The notes: generated by a model not told the origin, from the letters alone. Numbered from the stretch's first letter, positions 8,843-18,785 are shown. The stretch is DNA of 46,155 bases from an uncultured Methylococcaceae bacterium (GCA_903945605.1 CAJAWH010000123.1:1-46155); one strand, 5' to 3'. Translations and numbers: made by a program.

Positions 8843-9607
8843 ATGAGCATAGTTATAAAAACCGCCGCCGAAATTGAAAAAATGCGTGTTGCCGGACGCT
8901 TGGCGGCTGAAGTGTTGGAGATGATCGAAGGGCATGTGGTGCCGGGCGTGACCACTGCCTATCTTGACCAATTGTGCCATGATTATATTGTCAATGTGCA
9001 GGATGCCATTCCGGCGCCGCTTAACTATCACGGCTTCCCCAAATCCATTTGCACATCGGTCAATTTTCAAGTATGCCACGGCATCCCCAACGAAAAAAAA
9101 TTAAAATCCGGAGATATCGTCAATATTGACATCACTGTCATTAAGGAAGGCTACCACGGCGACACCAGCATGATGTTTTGTGTGGGCGAGGTAAGCCCTT
9201 ATGCCAAGCGCTTGGTGAGGATTGCCCGCGAGTCAATGTTTTTGGGCATTGAGCAGGTCAAGCCTGGCGCCACCTTGGGCGATATCGGCTTTGCCATCCA
9301 GCAGCACGTCGAGGGCAACCGTTATTCGGTGGTCAGGGAGTTTTGCGGGCACGGCATCGGCAAAAAGTTCCATGAGGAGCCACAGGTGCTGCATTATGGC
9401 AAACCGGGTACCGGCGAGGTGTTGGCGGATGGCATGATCATCACTATCGAGCCCATGATCAACCTCGGCAAACGTCATGTCAAAGTGCTGGCGGACGGCT
9501 GGACGGCCGTCACTAAAGACCGTAGCCTTTCCGCACAGTGGGAACATACCGTTTTGGTCACGTCAACTGGCTATGAAATACTGACCTTACGCCAAGAAGA
9601 AATGTGA
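8843..9607 (+). CDS. map: Methionine aminopeptidase type I
   Basis: This cytosolic enzyme removes the initiator methionine from nascent proteins. At 254 aa it is a type Ia enzyme without insertions or an N-terminal zinc-finger extension. The five metal ligands can be placed: D96 and D107 (VNIDITVIKEGYHGDTS), H170 (FCGHGIGKKFHEEP), E203 (TIEPMINLG) and E234 (QWEHTVLVT). It is divergent from rpsB, as in E. coli, and is followed after 3 bp by glnD, with which it is probably co-transcribed. Confidence 0.97.
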   Translation: MSIVIKTAAEIEKMRVAGRLAAEVLEMIEGHVVPGVTTAYLDQLCHDYIVNVQDAIPAPLNYHGFPKSICTSVNFQVCHGIPNEKKLKSGDIVNIDITVIKEGYHGDTSMMFCVGEVSPYAKRLVRIARESMFLGIEQVKPGATLGDIGFAIQQHVEGNRYSVVREFCGHGIGKKFHEEPQVLHYGKPGTGEVLADGMIITIEPMINLGKRHVKVLADGWTAVTKDRSLSAQWEHTVLVTSTGYEILTLRQEEM

Positions 9608-9610
9608 GCT

Positions 9611-12256
9611 ATGGACAATGATACTATCGCGCTGTTTGCGCAAGCCGATTACCTGCAGGCTTTCAAACAGCTGCTTAAGCACAAAGATATGCAACTGCAA
9701 CAACAGTTCAATCCATTCAGCTCGGTTTCCAACTTGCTGAAAGAACGCTCTGATTGCATCGACCACTTGCTGGCTGCGGCTTGGCAGCATTTTCTTGGCG
9801 ACCTGGCGGGGCATTTGGGCTTGGTGGCGGTGGGTGGTTACGGGCGGCGCGAATTATTCCCGTATTCTGACATTGATATTTTGGTGCTTCTGGATGTCAA
9901 GAGCGCGCATGCCTGCCATGGGCCGCTCGCTGATTTTTTTACCTTTCTATGGGATATAGGGCTAAAGCTCGGGCAAAGTGTACGCACGATAGAAGAGTGC
10001 ATCAGCTTGGCGGTTGCCGACCAGACCATTATGACCAGCCTGACGGAAATCCGCTTGTTGGCAGGCAGCCCGGGGCTTTTTGAGCAGCTTAAAATCAGCA
10101 CGTCTCCCGACCGGATATGGCCTTCTGACCATTTTTTCACGGCAAAAATGGAAGAACAACGCCAACGTTATGCCAAATTTCACGATACGGCTTACAACTT
10201 GGAGCCGAACGTCAAAGAAGGGCCAGGGGGCTTGCGTGATATGCAGGTGGTGGCTTGGGTGTTCAAGCGCCATTACCACGCCACCACGCTTAAGGAATTG
10301 ATTAAATATGGCTTTATGCCGGAATCCGAATACCTTGAGCTGATCGCTGCCCGTGATGTGTTATGGCGCATCCGCTACGCGCTGCATTTGCTGACGGGGC
10401 GCGGAGAAGACCGGCTGTTGTTTGATTATCAGCGTGAACTGGCTCAGCAGTTTGGTTTTAGTGCGGGGACGCAGTCCAGCAATCAAGATGTTGAACAGTT
10501 CATGCAGTTTTATTTTAAGACTGTGCAAGGCTTGGAACGCTTGAATGAAATGTTGCTGCAATTGTTCAATGAACGCTTTGTGTGCGGCGAAAGCGGTTGC
10601 AAGCCGACTGACATTAATGACCATTTTATTGCCATTAACCGCTATATTGAAGCAGTTGACGAACAAGTCTTTGAACGTGAGCCGTTGTTGTTGCTGGAGA
10701 TTTTCCTGTTGCTACAGCAAGACCCCGGGCTGGATGGCATCCGTGCCACAACCATCCGCCTGATCCGTAAAAACCTGCATTTGATTAATGATGACTTCCG
10801 CAACAATAAAACGGCAAACCGTTATTTTATAGACATTTTCCGGCAATCTAACGGTATCACCCATTTGCTGCGGCGGATGAACCGCTATGGCGTGTTGGCG
10901 GCCTATTTGCCCGCTTTTGCCAATATTGTGGCACGGATGCAATACGATTTGTTCCATATTTATACGGTCGATGAGCATACCTTGTTTGTTGTCCGTAATT
11001 TGCGCCGCCTCTCTTTGCAAGGGCATAGCCATGAGCTGCCTTTTTGCAGCACGATTTTCCAGTTAGTGCCCAAGCCGGAAGTGCTGTATCTGGCCGCTTT
11101 GTTCCATGACATCGCCAAAGGAATGGGAGGGGACCATTCCACAGTGGGGCAAGAGATCGCCACAGCATTTTGTGAGCAGCACGGTTTGTCCAGGCAGGAC
11201 ACCAAATTGGTGGCTTGGTTGGTGCGTAATCATCTCATCATGTCCATGACCGCCCAACGCAAAGACATCAGCGATGCCGATGTGGTGCATAGTTTCGCCT
11301 GCCAAGTTGGCAGCATCAACTACCTAAACCATCTGTATTTGCTGACGGTGGCGGACATCCGCGCCACCAGCCCGCAGCTTTGGAATTCGTGGAAGGATTA
11401 TTTGCTCAGGGAGCTTTACACCGCCACGCACAGCACCTTGCATAAGGGCTTGCAAAACCCCGTGGCGATTGCCGACCGCTTGCGTGAGAACAAAAAGGAG
11501 GCTATGGACGAATTGCTCAAATTAGGCATGTCCCAAGCAGCCATTGAAGCCACGTGGCAATGTGCACCGGATGATTATTTCATGCGCTACTCCGCTGATG
11601 AAATCGCTTGGCATAGCCAAGCCATTTCACTGTGCAGCCCACAGGATTTGCCATTGGTGCTGTTTCGCCCTGAAACCCGTCGCGGCAGTGCCGAAGTGTT
11701 TGTTTACGGTAAAAATGAGGGGGCCATTTTTTCGCTCAGCACGGCAACCCTAGACCAGCTTGGCCTGTCCATCCTTGATGCCCGTATTATGACCACGCTC
11801 AACAATTATGTATTGAACAGTTTCCAGATTCTTGAGCAATCCGGCAAACCTATCAATGACAGTTGTCGGCAAGCGCATATTTGCATGGCGTTACGCAACA
11901 ACCTTTCCAAGCAAGCGGTGAACGGGCAAGGCAACATCCACCGCCAATCCCGGCAAGCGAAACATTTCCCGATTCCGACCAGTATCGCCTTCCACCGCGA
12001 TCCCTCAGGCCGACAAACCGTGATGGAGCTTATCACCACCGACCGGATCGGCTTGCTGTCAAAAATAGGGCAGGCGTTTGTCCAGCAAGGCATTAGCTTG
12101 CACAGCGCCAAAATCACCACCATAGGCAGCCGGGTTGAAGATATGTTTTACATTGCCGACCTGCAAGGCCAGCCCATTGATGATTTGGGCTGGCAAGCCG
12201 GTATCCGTGAAGAAATTTTAAAAACCTTGGCCAGTGATGCGGAAACGCTTGTTTAA
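9611..12256 (+). CDS. glnD: PII uridylyltransferase / uridylyl-removing enzyme GlnD
   Basis: The 881-aa bifunctional sensor adds UMP to PII proteins when glutamine is low and removes it when glutamine is high, so it controls glutamine synthetase and NtrB/NtrC. The nucleotidyltransferase core GGYGRRELFPYSDIDI lies at residues 75-90 with D87 and D89 as metal ligands. The HD-type uridylyl-removing domain shows FHDIAKG at about 498-504, with H499 and D500. Two ACT domains fill the C terminus; the last starts near the ELITTDRIGLLSKIG segment. Length is close to the E. coli enzyme (890 aa). It starts 3 bp after map. Confidence 0.96.
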   Translation: MDNDTIALFAQADYLQAFKQLLKHKDMQLQQQFNPFSSVSNLLKERSDCIDHLLAAAWQHFLGDLAGHLGLVAVGGYGRRELFPYSDIDILVLLDVKSAHACHGPLADFFTFLWDIGLKLGQSVRTIEECISLAVADQTIMTSLTEIRLLAGSPGLFEQLKISTSPDRIWPSDHFFTAKMEEQRQRYAKFHDTAYNLEPNVKEGPGGLRDMQVVAWVFKRHYHATTLKELIKYGFMPESEYLELIAARDVLWRIRYALHLLTGRGEDRLLFDYQRELAQQFGFSAGTQSSNQDVEQFMQFYFKTVQGLERLNEMLLQLFNERFVCGESGCKPTDINDHFIAINRYIEAVDEQVFEREPLLLLEIFLLLQQDPGLDGIRATTIRLIRKNLHLINDDFRNNKTANRYFIDIFRQSNGITHLLRRMNRYGVLAAYLPAFANIVARMQYDLFHIYTVDEHTLFVVRNLRRLSLQGHSHELPFCSTIFQLVPKPEVLYLAALFHDIAKGMGGDHSTVGQEIATAFCEQHGLSRQDTKLVAWLVRNHLIMSMTAQRKDISDADVVHSFACQVGSINYLNHLYLLTVADIRATSPQLWNSWKDYLLRELYTATHSTLHKGLQNPVAIADRLRENKKEAMDELLKLGMSQAAIEATWQCAPDDYFMRYSADEIAWHSQAISLCSPQDLPLVLFRPETRRGSAEVFVYGKNEGAIFSLSTATLDQLGLSILDARIMTTLNNYVLNSFQILEQSGKPINDSCRQAHICMALRNNLSKQAVNGQGNIHRQSRQAKHFPIPTSIAFHRDPSGRQTVMELITTDRIGLLSKIGQAFVQQGISLHSAKITTIGSRVEDMFYIADLQGQPIDDLGWQAGIREEILKTLASDAETLV

Positions 12257-12450
12257 TGGCCAAGGCTAGAGAAATGCGTGACAAGAACTGGCTGTCACAG
12301 TAAATTCATTGTATCCCGACCGTTATCTATTTTACAATCCGACTGGCCAGTGAGAGTTGGGTGGCTTTTACCTTATATCGGCTTGTTGTATCAAATAGGG
12401 CGTACAGCCCTAACACACTATTATTGACAAGAACAATTTGGAGGATGCTA

Positions 12451-13458
12451 ATGTTTAAAATTCGTTTACTGATTACTGCCCTGGCTTTGGCGGGTTCCAT
12501 CTCCGTTGCCTCTGCTTGGGAAGCCCTGCCAACGCAAGCCCCTGCACCGGCGGACAATGAAACCACGCCAGCCAAAGTGGCGCTAGGGCAAATGCTCTAT
12601 CATGACCCGCGCCTGTCATCAACAGGCACCGTGTCCTGTGCGTCGTGCCATAACACCATGCTGGGCGGCGAAGACAACCGCGCCAATTCCATGGGCGTGA
12701 ATGGTCAAACCGGTGGCCGTAGCGCACCGACGGTTTGGAACTCGGCCTTTAATGCTGTGCAATTTTGGGATGGCAGGGCCGCCAGCTTGGAAGCCCAAGC
12801 CGCCGGGCCAGTGACCAACCCTATCGAAATGGGCATGAAAAGCTGGGATGATGTGGTTGCCCGGTTAAAAGAAATCGAAGGCTACAAGACCGCTTTCGCT
12901 GAAGCTTTCGGGGGTCAAGATGCCATTTCCCAAGACCATGCCACCAAAGCGATTGCTGCTTATGAACGCACCCTGATCACCCCAAACAGCCCTTATGACC
13001 GCTATGTCAAGGGTGATAAAAGCGCTTTGACCGAACAGCAAGTGCGCGGCATGAACACCATGCAATCCTTGGGGTGCGTTAGTTGCCATAGCGGCCCGGC
13101 GTTCAATGGTGCGGGTATGTTCCAGCGCTTCCCAATGTTTGATAATGCCTACTTGGCGGCCCAGTACCATTTCAAAAAAGATTTGGGTGTCGCGGAAGTC
13201 ACCAAGAAGGAAGAAGACAAGCACCTCTGGAAGGTGCCGACCTTGCGTAACATAGCGTTGACAGCCCCTTATTTCCATAATGGCGCAGTCAAAACTTTGG
13301 AGGCAGCCGTTCGGGTGATGGGTAAGACGCAATTGAACAAAGACTTGTCCGATGCGGAAATCAGCGACATTGTGGCTTTCCTGAATGGTTTGACAGGGGA
13401 ATTCCCAAAACAAACCATGCCAACTTTGCCAGGCACACCTGGCAAAACATTCTATTAA
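12451..13458 (+). CDS. Periplasmic di-heme cytochrome c peroxidase (CcpA/MauG family)
   Basis: This exported enzyme reduces hydrogen peroxide using electrons from small cytochromes. I place the start at the ATG at 12451, preceded by GGAGG at 7 nt; an in-frame GTG 90 bp upstream lacks this. The 335-aa product has a signal peptide ending near VASA (residues 1-22). There are two c-type haem motifs: CASCH at 63-67 (high-potential or peroxidatic half) and CVSCH at 209-213. Family segments FWDGRA and KVPTLRNIALTAPYFHNG are present. MauG-like roles cannot be excluded, but the length and the PTLRN/PYFHNG motifs fit bacterial peroxidases. It lies about 195 bp after glnD and is likely an independent transcript. 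Confidence 0.9.
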   Translation: MFKIRLLITALALAGSISVASAWEALPTQAPAPADNETTPAKVALGQMLYHDPRLSSTGTVSCASCHNTMLGGEDNRANSMGVNGQTGGRSAPTVWNSAFNAVQFWDGRAASLEAQAAGPVTNPIEMGMKSWDDVVARLKEIEGYKTAFAEAFGGQDAISQDHATKAIAAYERTLITPNSPYDRYVKGDKSALTEQQVRGMNTMQSLGCVSCHSGPAFNGAGMFQRFPMFDNAYLAAQYHFKKDLGVAEVTKKEEDKHLWKVPTLRNIALTAPYFHNGAVKTLEAAVRVMGKTQLNKDLSDAEISDIVAFLNGLTGEFPKQTMPTLPGTPGKTFY

Positions 13459-13480
13459 GCTATTTTTTTAGATTGGGAGC

Positions 13481-13503
13481 AGGGGGCGGTTTTACTGCCC
13501 CCT
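13481..13503. terminator. Hairpin between convergent genes
   Basis: AGGGGGC (13481-13487) pairs perfectly with GCCCCCT (13497-13503) around a 9-nt loop, between the convergent peroxidase gene and the 418-aa gene. The U-tract is poor on both strands, so termination strength is uncertain. Confidence 0.5.
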
Positions 13504-13533
13504 CTTCACCCACCGCTTTTTCCTTTGATTAGC

Positions 13534-14790
13534 CTAATGCATTTGATAAATAGGCACTTCTGCAACGCGACTATCAATTGTTTTGGAAAGTTTCTGATAC
13601 TCGGGGCTTTGTGTTGAACCAAAACGCTTTTTAAACGCTGCGTTGTCCATGTGTTCCGGCATATCGCTAGGGTCTGGCATAAATGCTTGGTAGTCCTTGA
13701 TGCTTGCCATTGCTTTCTGGAGAGTCAGCGCACTTTCCGGTGATGCCGTCGCCCTTAGCCCAAACAAGGTGCCGGCCTTATCCGCCGTTAAATCAACAAA
13801 ACTAAAGCCACTACGGCCTTGTGCGTCGTACAGCTCCTTCTCTATGCCCGCCGCTTCGGACATTTGCACATTGGCAGCTGCGGTAATGGCGGCAGACCCC
13901 ATGAAATGTTGCGCCAAATCGGTGCGCTTATACAAATAAACACTGTAATAATGTGAGCTGGCAGGGTCATTGGGCTTGTCCGGGTCCAGCTTGCTGACAT
14001 AGTCGTTGACAGTGGCAATTACCCAGCGGTTTTCGGTGATGGCGGTGTCAGGGCTTGAGCGTTGCAAAGCCAACGCAAACAACGGCTGCAACAGTTCCGC
14101 CAAGGACAGCCGCCACTTCCGGTCATGCCGGGCAATGGCTTCAGCAAGCCGTTGCCGGTAGATAGGCGGGGCAGGCGGCGCGGCACTGTTATAGGCTAGA
14201 AAGTTGCGCGCCTGAATCAGCGACTCGCGGCTGGAAAAATAGGTGATGACAATTTTTTCCGCACTAATATTAACGGCCTTGATGGGGCGGGTTGCCAAAA
14301 TAAAATAATTGTTCAGTGATGAATGGCGGATGCCCCAATCGATGGCTGTGGCGGCAAGGGAAGACGGCAGCAGCAAGCCACCGGCTTTGAACTTGGTGAT
14401 GGTGGGCAACTGATGGCCTTCCACATTGCCTAGCCGCAAGGTGATATTGAGGTATTTGCCGAGTTTGTTCTCCGGCAAGGTCGATGTGACAATAAACTTA
14501 AGCTTGTTGTCTTTCAGCGAAATATCAACCGCACTTTTGCTGTAACGGTTAAGCAGATAATTGGCGGCGAGGTTCAGGTCTTCGCGGCTAAGTTCAATGG
14601 TGCCAATTTCTTCCGGCTTGGTCTTGGCGCCTTCATGGAGGATTTTTTTGGCGCGGGCTATATTTTCTTGATTCATCGTCCAGCCTAGCTGTACATCGGG
14701 CTGGTCACTTACGGCAAACAACACAATACCGATGCAGCACACTAGCAAGGCTAGTGTGCTATAAACCAAAATACGCAACAGCCAAGCCAT
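13534..14790 (-). CDS. Uncharacterised membrane-anchored periplasmic protein
   Basis: I do not recognise a named family for this 418-aa protein. Residues 7-28 are one hydrophobic segment with no clear cleavage site, so it is probably anchored in the inner membrane with a large periplasmic part. The middle contains a region rich in short hydrophobic repeats (residues 60-190). The C-terminal part around GSAAITAAANVQMSEAAGI and RSGFSFVDLTADKAGTLFG (about 295-345) looks the most conserved-like. No cysteine pair, haem motif or catalytic triad is evident. It starts 7 bp downstream of the ppx/gppA stop, so the two are very likely co-transcribed and may share a physiological context. Confidence 0.8.
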   Translation of the reverse strand: MAWLLRILVYSTLALLVCCIGIVLFAVSDQPDVQLGWTMNQENIARAKKILHEGAKTKPEEIGTIELSREDLNLAANYLLNRYSKSAVDISLKDNKLKFIVTSTLPENKLGKYLNITLRLGNVEGHQLPTITKFKAGGLLLPSSLAATAIDWGIRHSSLNNYFILATRPIKAVNISAEKIVITYFSSRESLIQARNFLAYNSAAPPAPPIYRQRLAEAIARHDRKWRLSLAELLQPLFALALQRSSPDTAITENRWVIATVNDYVSKLDPDKPNDPASSHYYSVYLYKRTDLAQHFMGSAAITAAANVQMSEAAGIEKELYDAQGRSGFSFVDLTADKAGTLFGLRATASPESALTLQKAMASIKDYQAFMPDPSDMPEHMDNAAFKKRFGSTQSPEYQKLSKTIDSRVAEVPIYQMH

Positions 14791-14797
14791 AGTGGGG

Positions 14798-16297
14798 CTA
14801 ACAGACAGTAAGCGTGTAGCCGGATGCTTTCAGGTAATCCGCTTCCTGCTTTAAATCAGCCATGGTCAGCGGCGATTGTGCCAGCCAGTCGGATGGCGTT
14901 TGCAGGGTGATTTTGTTTTTTGCCAAGGCAACTTTAAAGTCCGGCAAGTCCACACTATGGCGGTTGCGGTGCAACAAAACCGCCAAGCGCAGCAACACCG
15001 TCAGCAAGGGGGCATGATGTTGCCAAGGTGTCGGCAAGTTATTAAAGCGGGCACTGGAGAATTTGCGCCGGTGCGAACGCACCAGTGCGGCAAGCAATTG
15101 CTGGTCTTGTCTGGAAAAGCCTGCCAAATCGCCATTTTCAATAATATAGGCACTGTGTTTATGGTAACCGCTATGGGCAATATCACGGCCTATCTCATGC
15201 AAATCTGCCGCCCAGGCCAAGAATTGCCGGCTGGTTTCGTTATTAAACGGATACGCGTTTTCGTCCAGTTGCGTCAAGAATTGATTGACAGTCTGTTTGA
15301 CCCGCTGCGCTTGGGCAATATCGGTATGATAACGCTCAGCCACCATTTGTACCGTTGTGGCGCGGATATCATGATCGTAGATGCGCCCCAGCAAATCCTG
15401 TATCAAGCCTTCCCGTAAAGCACCATCAGACACCGTCATTTGCTCAATGCCTAACGCCTTAAAGCTGGCATAAGCAATGGCCACCCCACCGGGAAACACT
15501 GGGAAGCGTTCGTTGTCCAGCCCTGGCAAGTTCATCTCATTGACATGGCGGCAGTTGCCCAAATGTTCCACCAGCCGCTCCAGTGCCGCACGGGTGATGC
15601 CGTTGTTGCTCCAGTTAGCTGCTTCCAATACCCGGGCGATTGCCCGTAAACTGCCCGACGCGCCAATAGCATGAAACCAATTGCTCCGGTTAAACCTAAG
15701 CTCAACCGGCTCTAGCTCCTGTTCGGCGAACAAAATGGCATTTTTCATTGCCTCTTTCGACAGCACACCGCCAGCAAAAAATAACTTGCTGATCGACACA
15801 CAACCCATGTGCAAGCTTTCCTTATCGTGTGGGGTGTTGTTTGAGCCGATAATATATTCCGTGCTGCCGCCGCCAATATCAATCACCAAGCGCAGCCCTG
15901 CCGTATTGCCCAAGCTGTGCGCCACGCCCAAATAGATCATCCGCGCTTCTTCAATGCCGGAAATGATATCAATCGGGTGGTTTAAAGCAGCTTCCGCTTT
16001 GACCAGAAAATCTTGGATATTCTTGGCTGTCCTGAGCGTGTTGGTGCCGACCACCCGCACACTGCCTGTAGGCAAATCGCGTATCCGCTGGCCAAAACGC
16101 TCCAAACAGGACAGGGCGCGTTGTTGCGCGGCCTCATCAAGCATATTGTTGTCATCAAGCCCGGAGGCCAGGCGCACCATTTCTTTCAGGCTGTCCAAAT
16201 TTTGCAGTTGTCCGTTATGCAGGCTACAGACAATCATGTGAAAGCTGTTGGAGCCTAAGTCAAGGGCGGCGACAATTTCGGGCGGTTGTTTTGGCAT
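14798..16297 (-). CDS. ppx: Ppx/GppA family exopolyphosphatase / pppGpp phosphohydrolase
   Basis: The 499-aa protein belongs to the ASKHA phosphatases that degrade polyphosphate or convert pppGpp to ppGpp. The N-terminal phosphate loop is ALDLGSNSFHMIV at residues 11-23, the catalytic Glu lies in SGIEEARMIYLGV, and VIDIGGGSTEYI is the second phosphate loop. The C-terminal half carries an HD-like helical domain with LHEIGRDIAHSGYHKHSAYII. This architecture and length fit Ppx and GppA equally, and the sequence alone does not separate the two activities. It is divergent from the ABC exporter and leads the 418-aa unknown gene. Confidence 0.9.
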   Translation of the reverse strand: MPKQPPEIVAALDLGSNSFHMIVCSLHNGQLQNLDSLKEMVRLASGLDDNNMLDEAAQQRALSCLERFGQRIRDLPTGSVRVVGTNTLRTAKNIQDFLVKAEAALNHPIDIISGIEEARMIYLGVAHSLGNTAGLRLVIDIGGGSTEYIIGSNNTPHDKESLHMGCVSISKLFFAGGVLSKEAMKNAILFAEQELEPVELRFNRSNWFHAIGASGSLRAIARVLEAANWSNNGITRAALERLVEHLGNCRHVNEMNLPGLDNERFPVFPGGVAIAYASFKALGIEQMTVSDGALREGLIQDLLGRIYDHDIRATTVQMVAERYHTDIAQAQRVKQTVNQFLTQLDENAYPFNNETSRQFLAWAADLHEIGRDIAHSGYHKHSAYIIENGDLAGFSRQDQQLLAALVRSHRRKFSSARFNNLPTPWQHHAPLLTVLLRLAVLLHRNRHSVDLPDFKVALAKNKITLQTPSDWLAQSPLTMADLKQEADYLKASGYTLTVC

Positions 16298-16454
16298 GTT
16301 TTTTCCAAGGTGTTGTATACAGGTTGTCTACAGGCAGGGCGTTTTCTGATAAAATTATAGGCTTTTAGCTGTCTTGTAGCCGATATTTTACAATGGATAA
16401 GCGCTAGCTTAACCGTTAAATTAACGGCGGCAGTTAATTGGCTGTTTATTTAGT

Positions 16455-17387
16455 ATGAATGCACTCTCGATAAAAAATCTCAGAAAAACTTACCAAAATG
16501 GCTTCGAAGCTGTCAAAGGCATTGATCTTGATGTGGAAGCAGGGGATTTCTTTGCGTTGTTGGGCCCTAATGGCGCGGGCAAATCGACCGTTATTGGCAT
16601 TGTCAGCTCATTGGTGAACGCCAGCAGCGGCAGCGTCAGCATTTTTGGGCATGACTTGTACAAAGCCCGCAACTTGGCCAAAACCTGCCTTGGCTTGGTG
16701 CCGCAAGAAGTCAATTTTAACCAGTTTGACACCGCCAAAAGCATTGTCCTAAATATGGCCGGTTTTTACGGGATGCCGCGTAAACTGGCGCTGCAGCGCA
16801 CCGAACACTGCCTAAAACAAATGGATTTATGGGATAAGCGCGACACCATTTCCAGGCGCTTGTCGGGCGGCATGAAGCGTCGGGTCATGATTGCCCGCGC
16901 TATGGTGCATTCACCCAAACTGTTGATTTTGGATGAACCTACCGCCGGCGTGGACATAGAAATCCGGCGTTCCATGTGGCAGACCATGAAACAGGTCAAC
17001 GAAGAAGGCACCACCATCATCCTGACCACCCATTATCTGGAAGAAGCCGAAAGCCTGTGCCGCAACATTGCCATTATTGATCAAGGCCGTATAGTTGAGC
17101 ATTCGGATATGAAAAGCCTGTTGGCACGCTTGCATATCGACTATTTTATCTTGGATTTGGCCCGTCCGCTTGCACAAGCGCCGGTCATTGACGGATACCA
17201 CATCGAGCGGGTCGATAACACCATTTTAAACGTTGCCGTACCCAAGGAATTAGGGCTAAACCGCTTGTTTGCCGGACTCAGCCAACACAACATTGAAGTC
17301 ACCAGTTTAAAAAACAAAAGCAACCGATTGGAGCAATTGTTCATGGACTTGATTGATGCCAAAAAACCGGAGGGCCGTCATGAATAA
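16455..17387 (+). CDS. ABC transporter ATP-binding protein (YadG-like)
   Basis: The 310-aa ATPase subunit has Walker A GPNGAGKST at about residues 37-45, the ABC signature RLSGGMKRR, Walker B LLILDEPTAGVD and the H-loop TTHYLEEAE. The C-terminal extension of about 90 residues is usual for the drug/polysaccharide type (DRA/YadG) exporters. Its last codons overlap the permease start by 8 bp (ATGAATAA), so the two are translationally coupled. The substrate cannot be inferred from the sequence. No clear Shine-Dalgarno is seen at its start. Confidence 0.92.
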   Translation: MNALSIKNLRKTYQNGFEAVKGIDLDVEAGDFFALLGPNGAGKSTVIGIVSSLVNASSGSVSIFGHDLYKARNLAKTCLGLVPQEVNFNQFDTAKSIVLNMAGFYGMPRKLALQRTEHCLKQMDLWDKRDTISRRLSGGMKRRVMIARAMVHSPKLLILDEPTAGVDIEIRRSMWQTMKQVNEEGTTIILTTHYLEEAESLCRNIAIIDQGRIVEHSDMKSLLARLHIDYFILDLARPLAQAPVIDGYHIERVDNTILNVAVPKELGLNRLFAGLSQHNIEVTSLKNKSNRLEQLFMDLIDAKKPEGRHE

Positions 17388-18144
17388 CGCCATTGCTTTC
17401 CGCACACTGGTTTACAAAGAAACCAAGCGCTTTATCCGTATCTGGCCGCAAACCCTGTTGCCGCCAGCCATCACCACGGCCTTGTATTTTTTAATTTTTG
17501 GTAAATTGATCGGTGGCCGTTTGGGCGATATTCATGGCATTAGCTATATGGATTATATTGTGCCGGGCATTATCCTGATGTCGGTGATCAGCCACTCTTA
17601 TGCCAACGTTGTGTCATCGTTTTATTCCACCAAATTTCAGCGTAATATCGAAGAACTGCTGGTCGCCCCGGTACCGAATTGGGTTGTTTTGGCCGGTTAT
17701 GTCACTGGTGGTATTGTGCGCGGGCTGCTGGTCGGCACCGTGGTGGCATTGATCTCAATGCTGTTTGACCCCTTGGCGTGCCAAAACGTTTATATTGCGT
17801 TGTCCGTTGTCTTATTGACCGCCATTTTGTTTTCCTTGGCGGGTTTCATCAATGCCGTGCTGGCGGAAAGTTTTGATGACATTTCCATTATTCCAAACTT
17901 TGTGCTGACCCCGTTAAGCTATCTGGGCGGCGTGTTCTATTCGGTGGAAATGCTCTCGGAAACCTGGCAAACCATCTCTATGGGCAACCCCATATTGTAC
18001 ATGGTCAATGCCTTCCGCTATGGCTTGACCGGTGTGTCGGACGTGGACGTGCCATTGGCTTTTGCCATCACCGGCGGCTTTATTGTGGTGCTGACGGCAT
18101 TCAGCCTCTATTTGTTGCATCGGGGTACGGGCATCAAAAACTAA
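17380..18144 (+). CDS. ABC-2 type transporter permease (YadH-like)
   Basis: The 254-aa inner-membrane subunit partners the preceding ATPase. Six hydrophobic segments are visible, and the ABC-2 family segments around YIVPGIILMSV and LTPLSYLGGVFYSVEML match YadH-type permeases. The frame is open further upstream, but the ATG at 17380 has a strong GGAGG 6 nt before it and overlaps the ATPase stop. Half-transporters of this class form a two-plus-two complex and export lipids, polysaccharides or drugs; I cannot say which. Confidence 0.9.
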   Translation: MNNAIAFRTLVYKETKRFIRIWPQTLLPPAITTALYFLIFGKLIGGRLGDIHGISYMDYIVPGIILMSVISHSYANVVSSFYSTKFQRNIEELLVAPVPNWVVLAGYVTGGIVRGLLVGTVVALISMLFDPLACQNVYIALSVVLLTAILFSLAGFINAVLAESFDDISIIPNFVLTPLSYLGGVFYSVEMLSETWQTISMGNPILYMVNAFRYGLTGVSDVDVPLAFAITGGFIVVLTAFSLYLLHRGTGIKN

Positions 18145-18191
18145 CCCGTCACTCAACAGATTTTTTTGTTTTACATTCAAGGTCATTTACC

Positions 18192-18785
18192 ATGAACCCA
18201 TCTGTCAGTATTGAGCGTTGCAGCGGCAAGGCATTGGAGCGTCACATCCCCGAGCTGGCCCGTCTGAGGATTGAAGTGTTCCGCGAATTCCCCTACTTGT
18301 ATGACGGCACTTTAGCGTATGAAGAAAACTATTTGCAAACCTACTTGGACTGCCCGCAAAGCGTGATGGTGTTGGCACTGGATGGCGAAAAAGTGGTGGG
18401 TGCTTCAACCGCCATTCCTATGCAATTTGAAACGGAAGCCATGCAAAAGCCCTTTATTGACAATGGCTATGCACTCGACCAAGTGTTTTATTGCAGCGAA
18501 TCGGTGCTTAACAAAAACTACCGTGGCTTAGGCATTGGGGTGCGTTTCTTTGAAGAACGCGAAGCCCATGCCGATGCCTTGGGCGGTTTTAAACACATCA
18601 CCTTTTGTTGCGTGGAACGCCCCGCCGACCATCCGCGCCGACCTGCCGACTATGTGCCTTTGGATAGGTTTTGGAACAAACGTGGTTATGTCAAGCATCC
18701 AGAACTGCACACCAGCTACCTGTGGAAAGATTTGGATGATACTGAAGAAACCGCAAAGCCGATGACTTTTTGGTTAAAAAAGTAA
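18192..18785 (+). CDS. GNAT-family N-acetyltransferase
   Basis: This 197-aa protein shows the GNAT core: an N-terminal strand-helix region (LARLRIEVFREFP), central strands (SVMVLALDGEKVVGAST), and the acetyl-CoA loop with NKNYRGLGIGVRFFEERE at about residues 108-125 (R/Q-x-x-G-x-G/A type). The acceptor is unknown. The next gene on the same strand encodes a nitrilase-family hydrolase. In other bacteria, for example YhcX of Bacillus, a GNAT domain and such a hydrolase are fused in one chain, so the two may act together. Confidence 0.8.
   Translation: MNPSVSIERCSGKALERHIPELARLRIEVFREFPYLYDGTLAYEENYLQTYLDCPQSVMVLALDGEKVVGASTAIPMQFETEAMQKPFIDNGYALDQVFYCSESVLNKNYRGLGIGVRFFEEREAHADALGGFKHITFCCVERPADHPRRPADYVPLDRFWNKRGYVKHPELHTSYLWKDLDDTEETAKPMTFWLKK

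Noticed and set aside
12361-12450. GTG start 90 bp upstream of the peroxidase ATG
   Set aside because: The ATG at 12451 has GGAGG and starts a proper signal peptide; the extension has neither.
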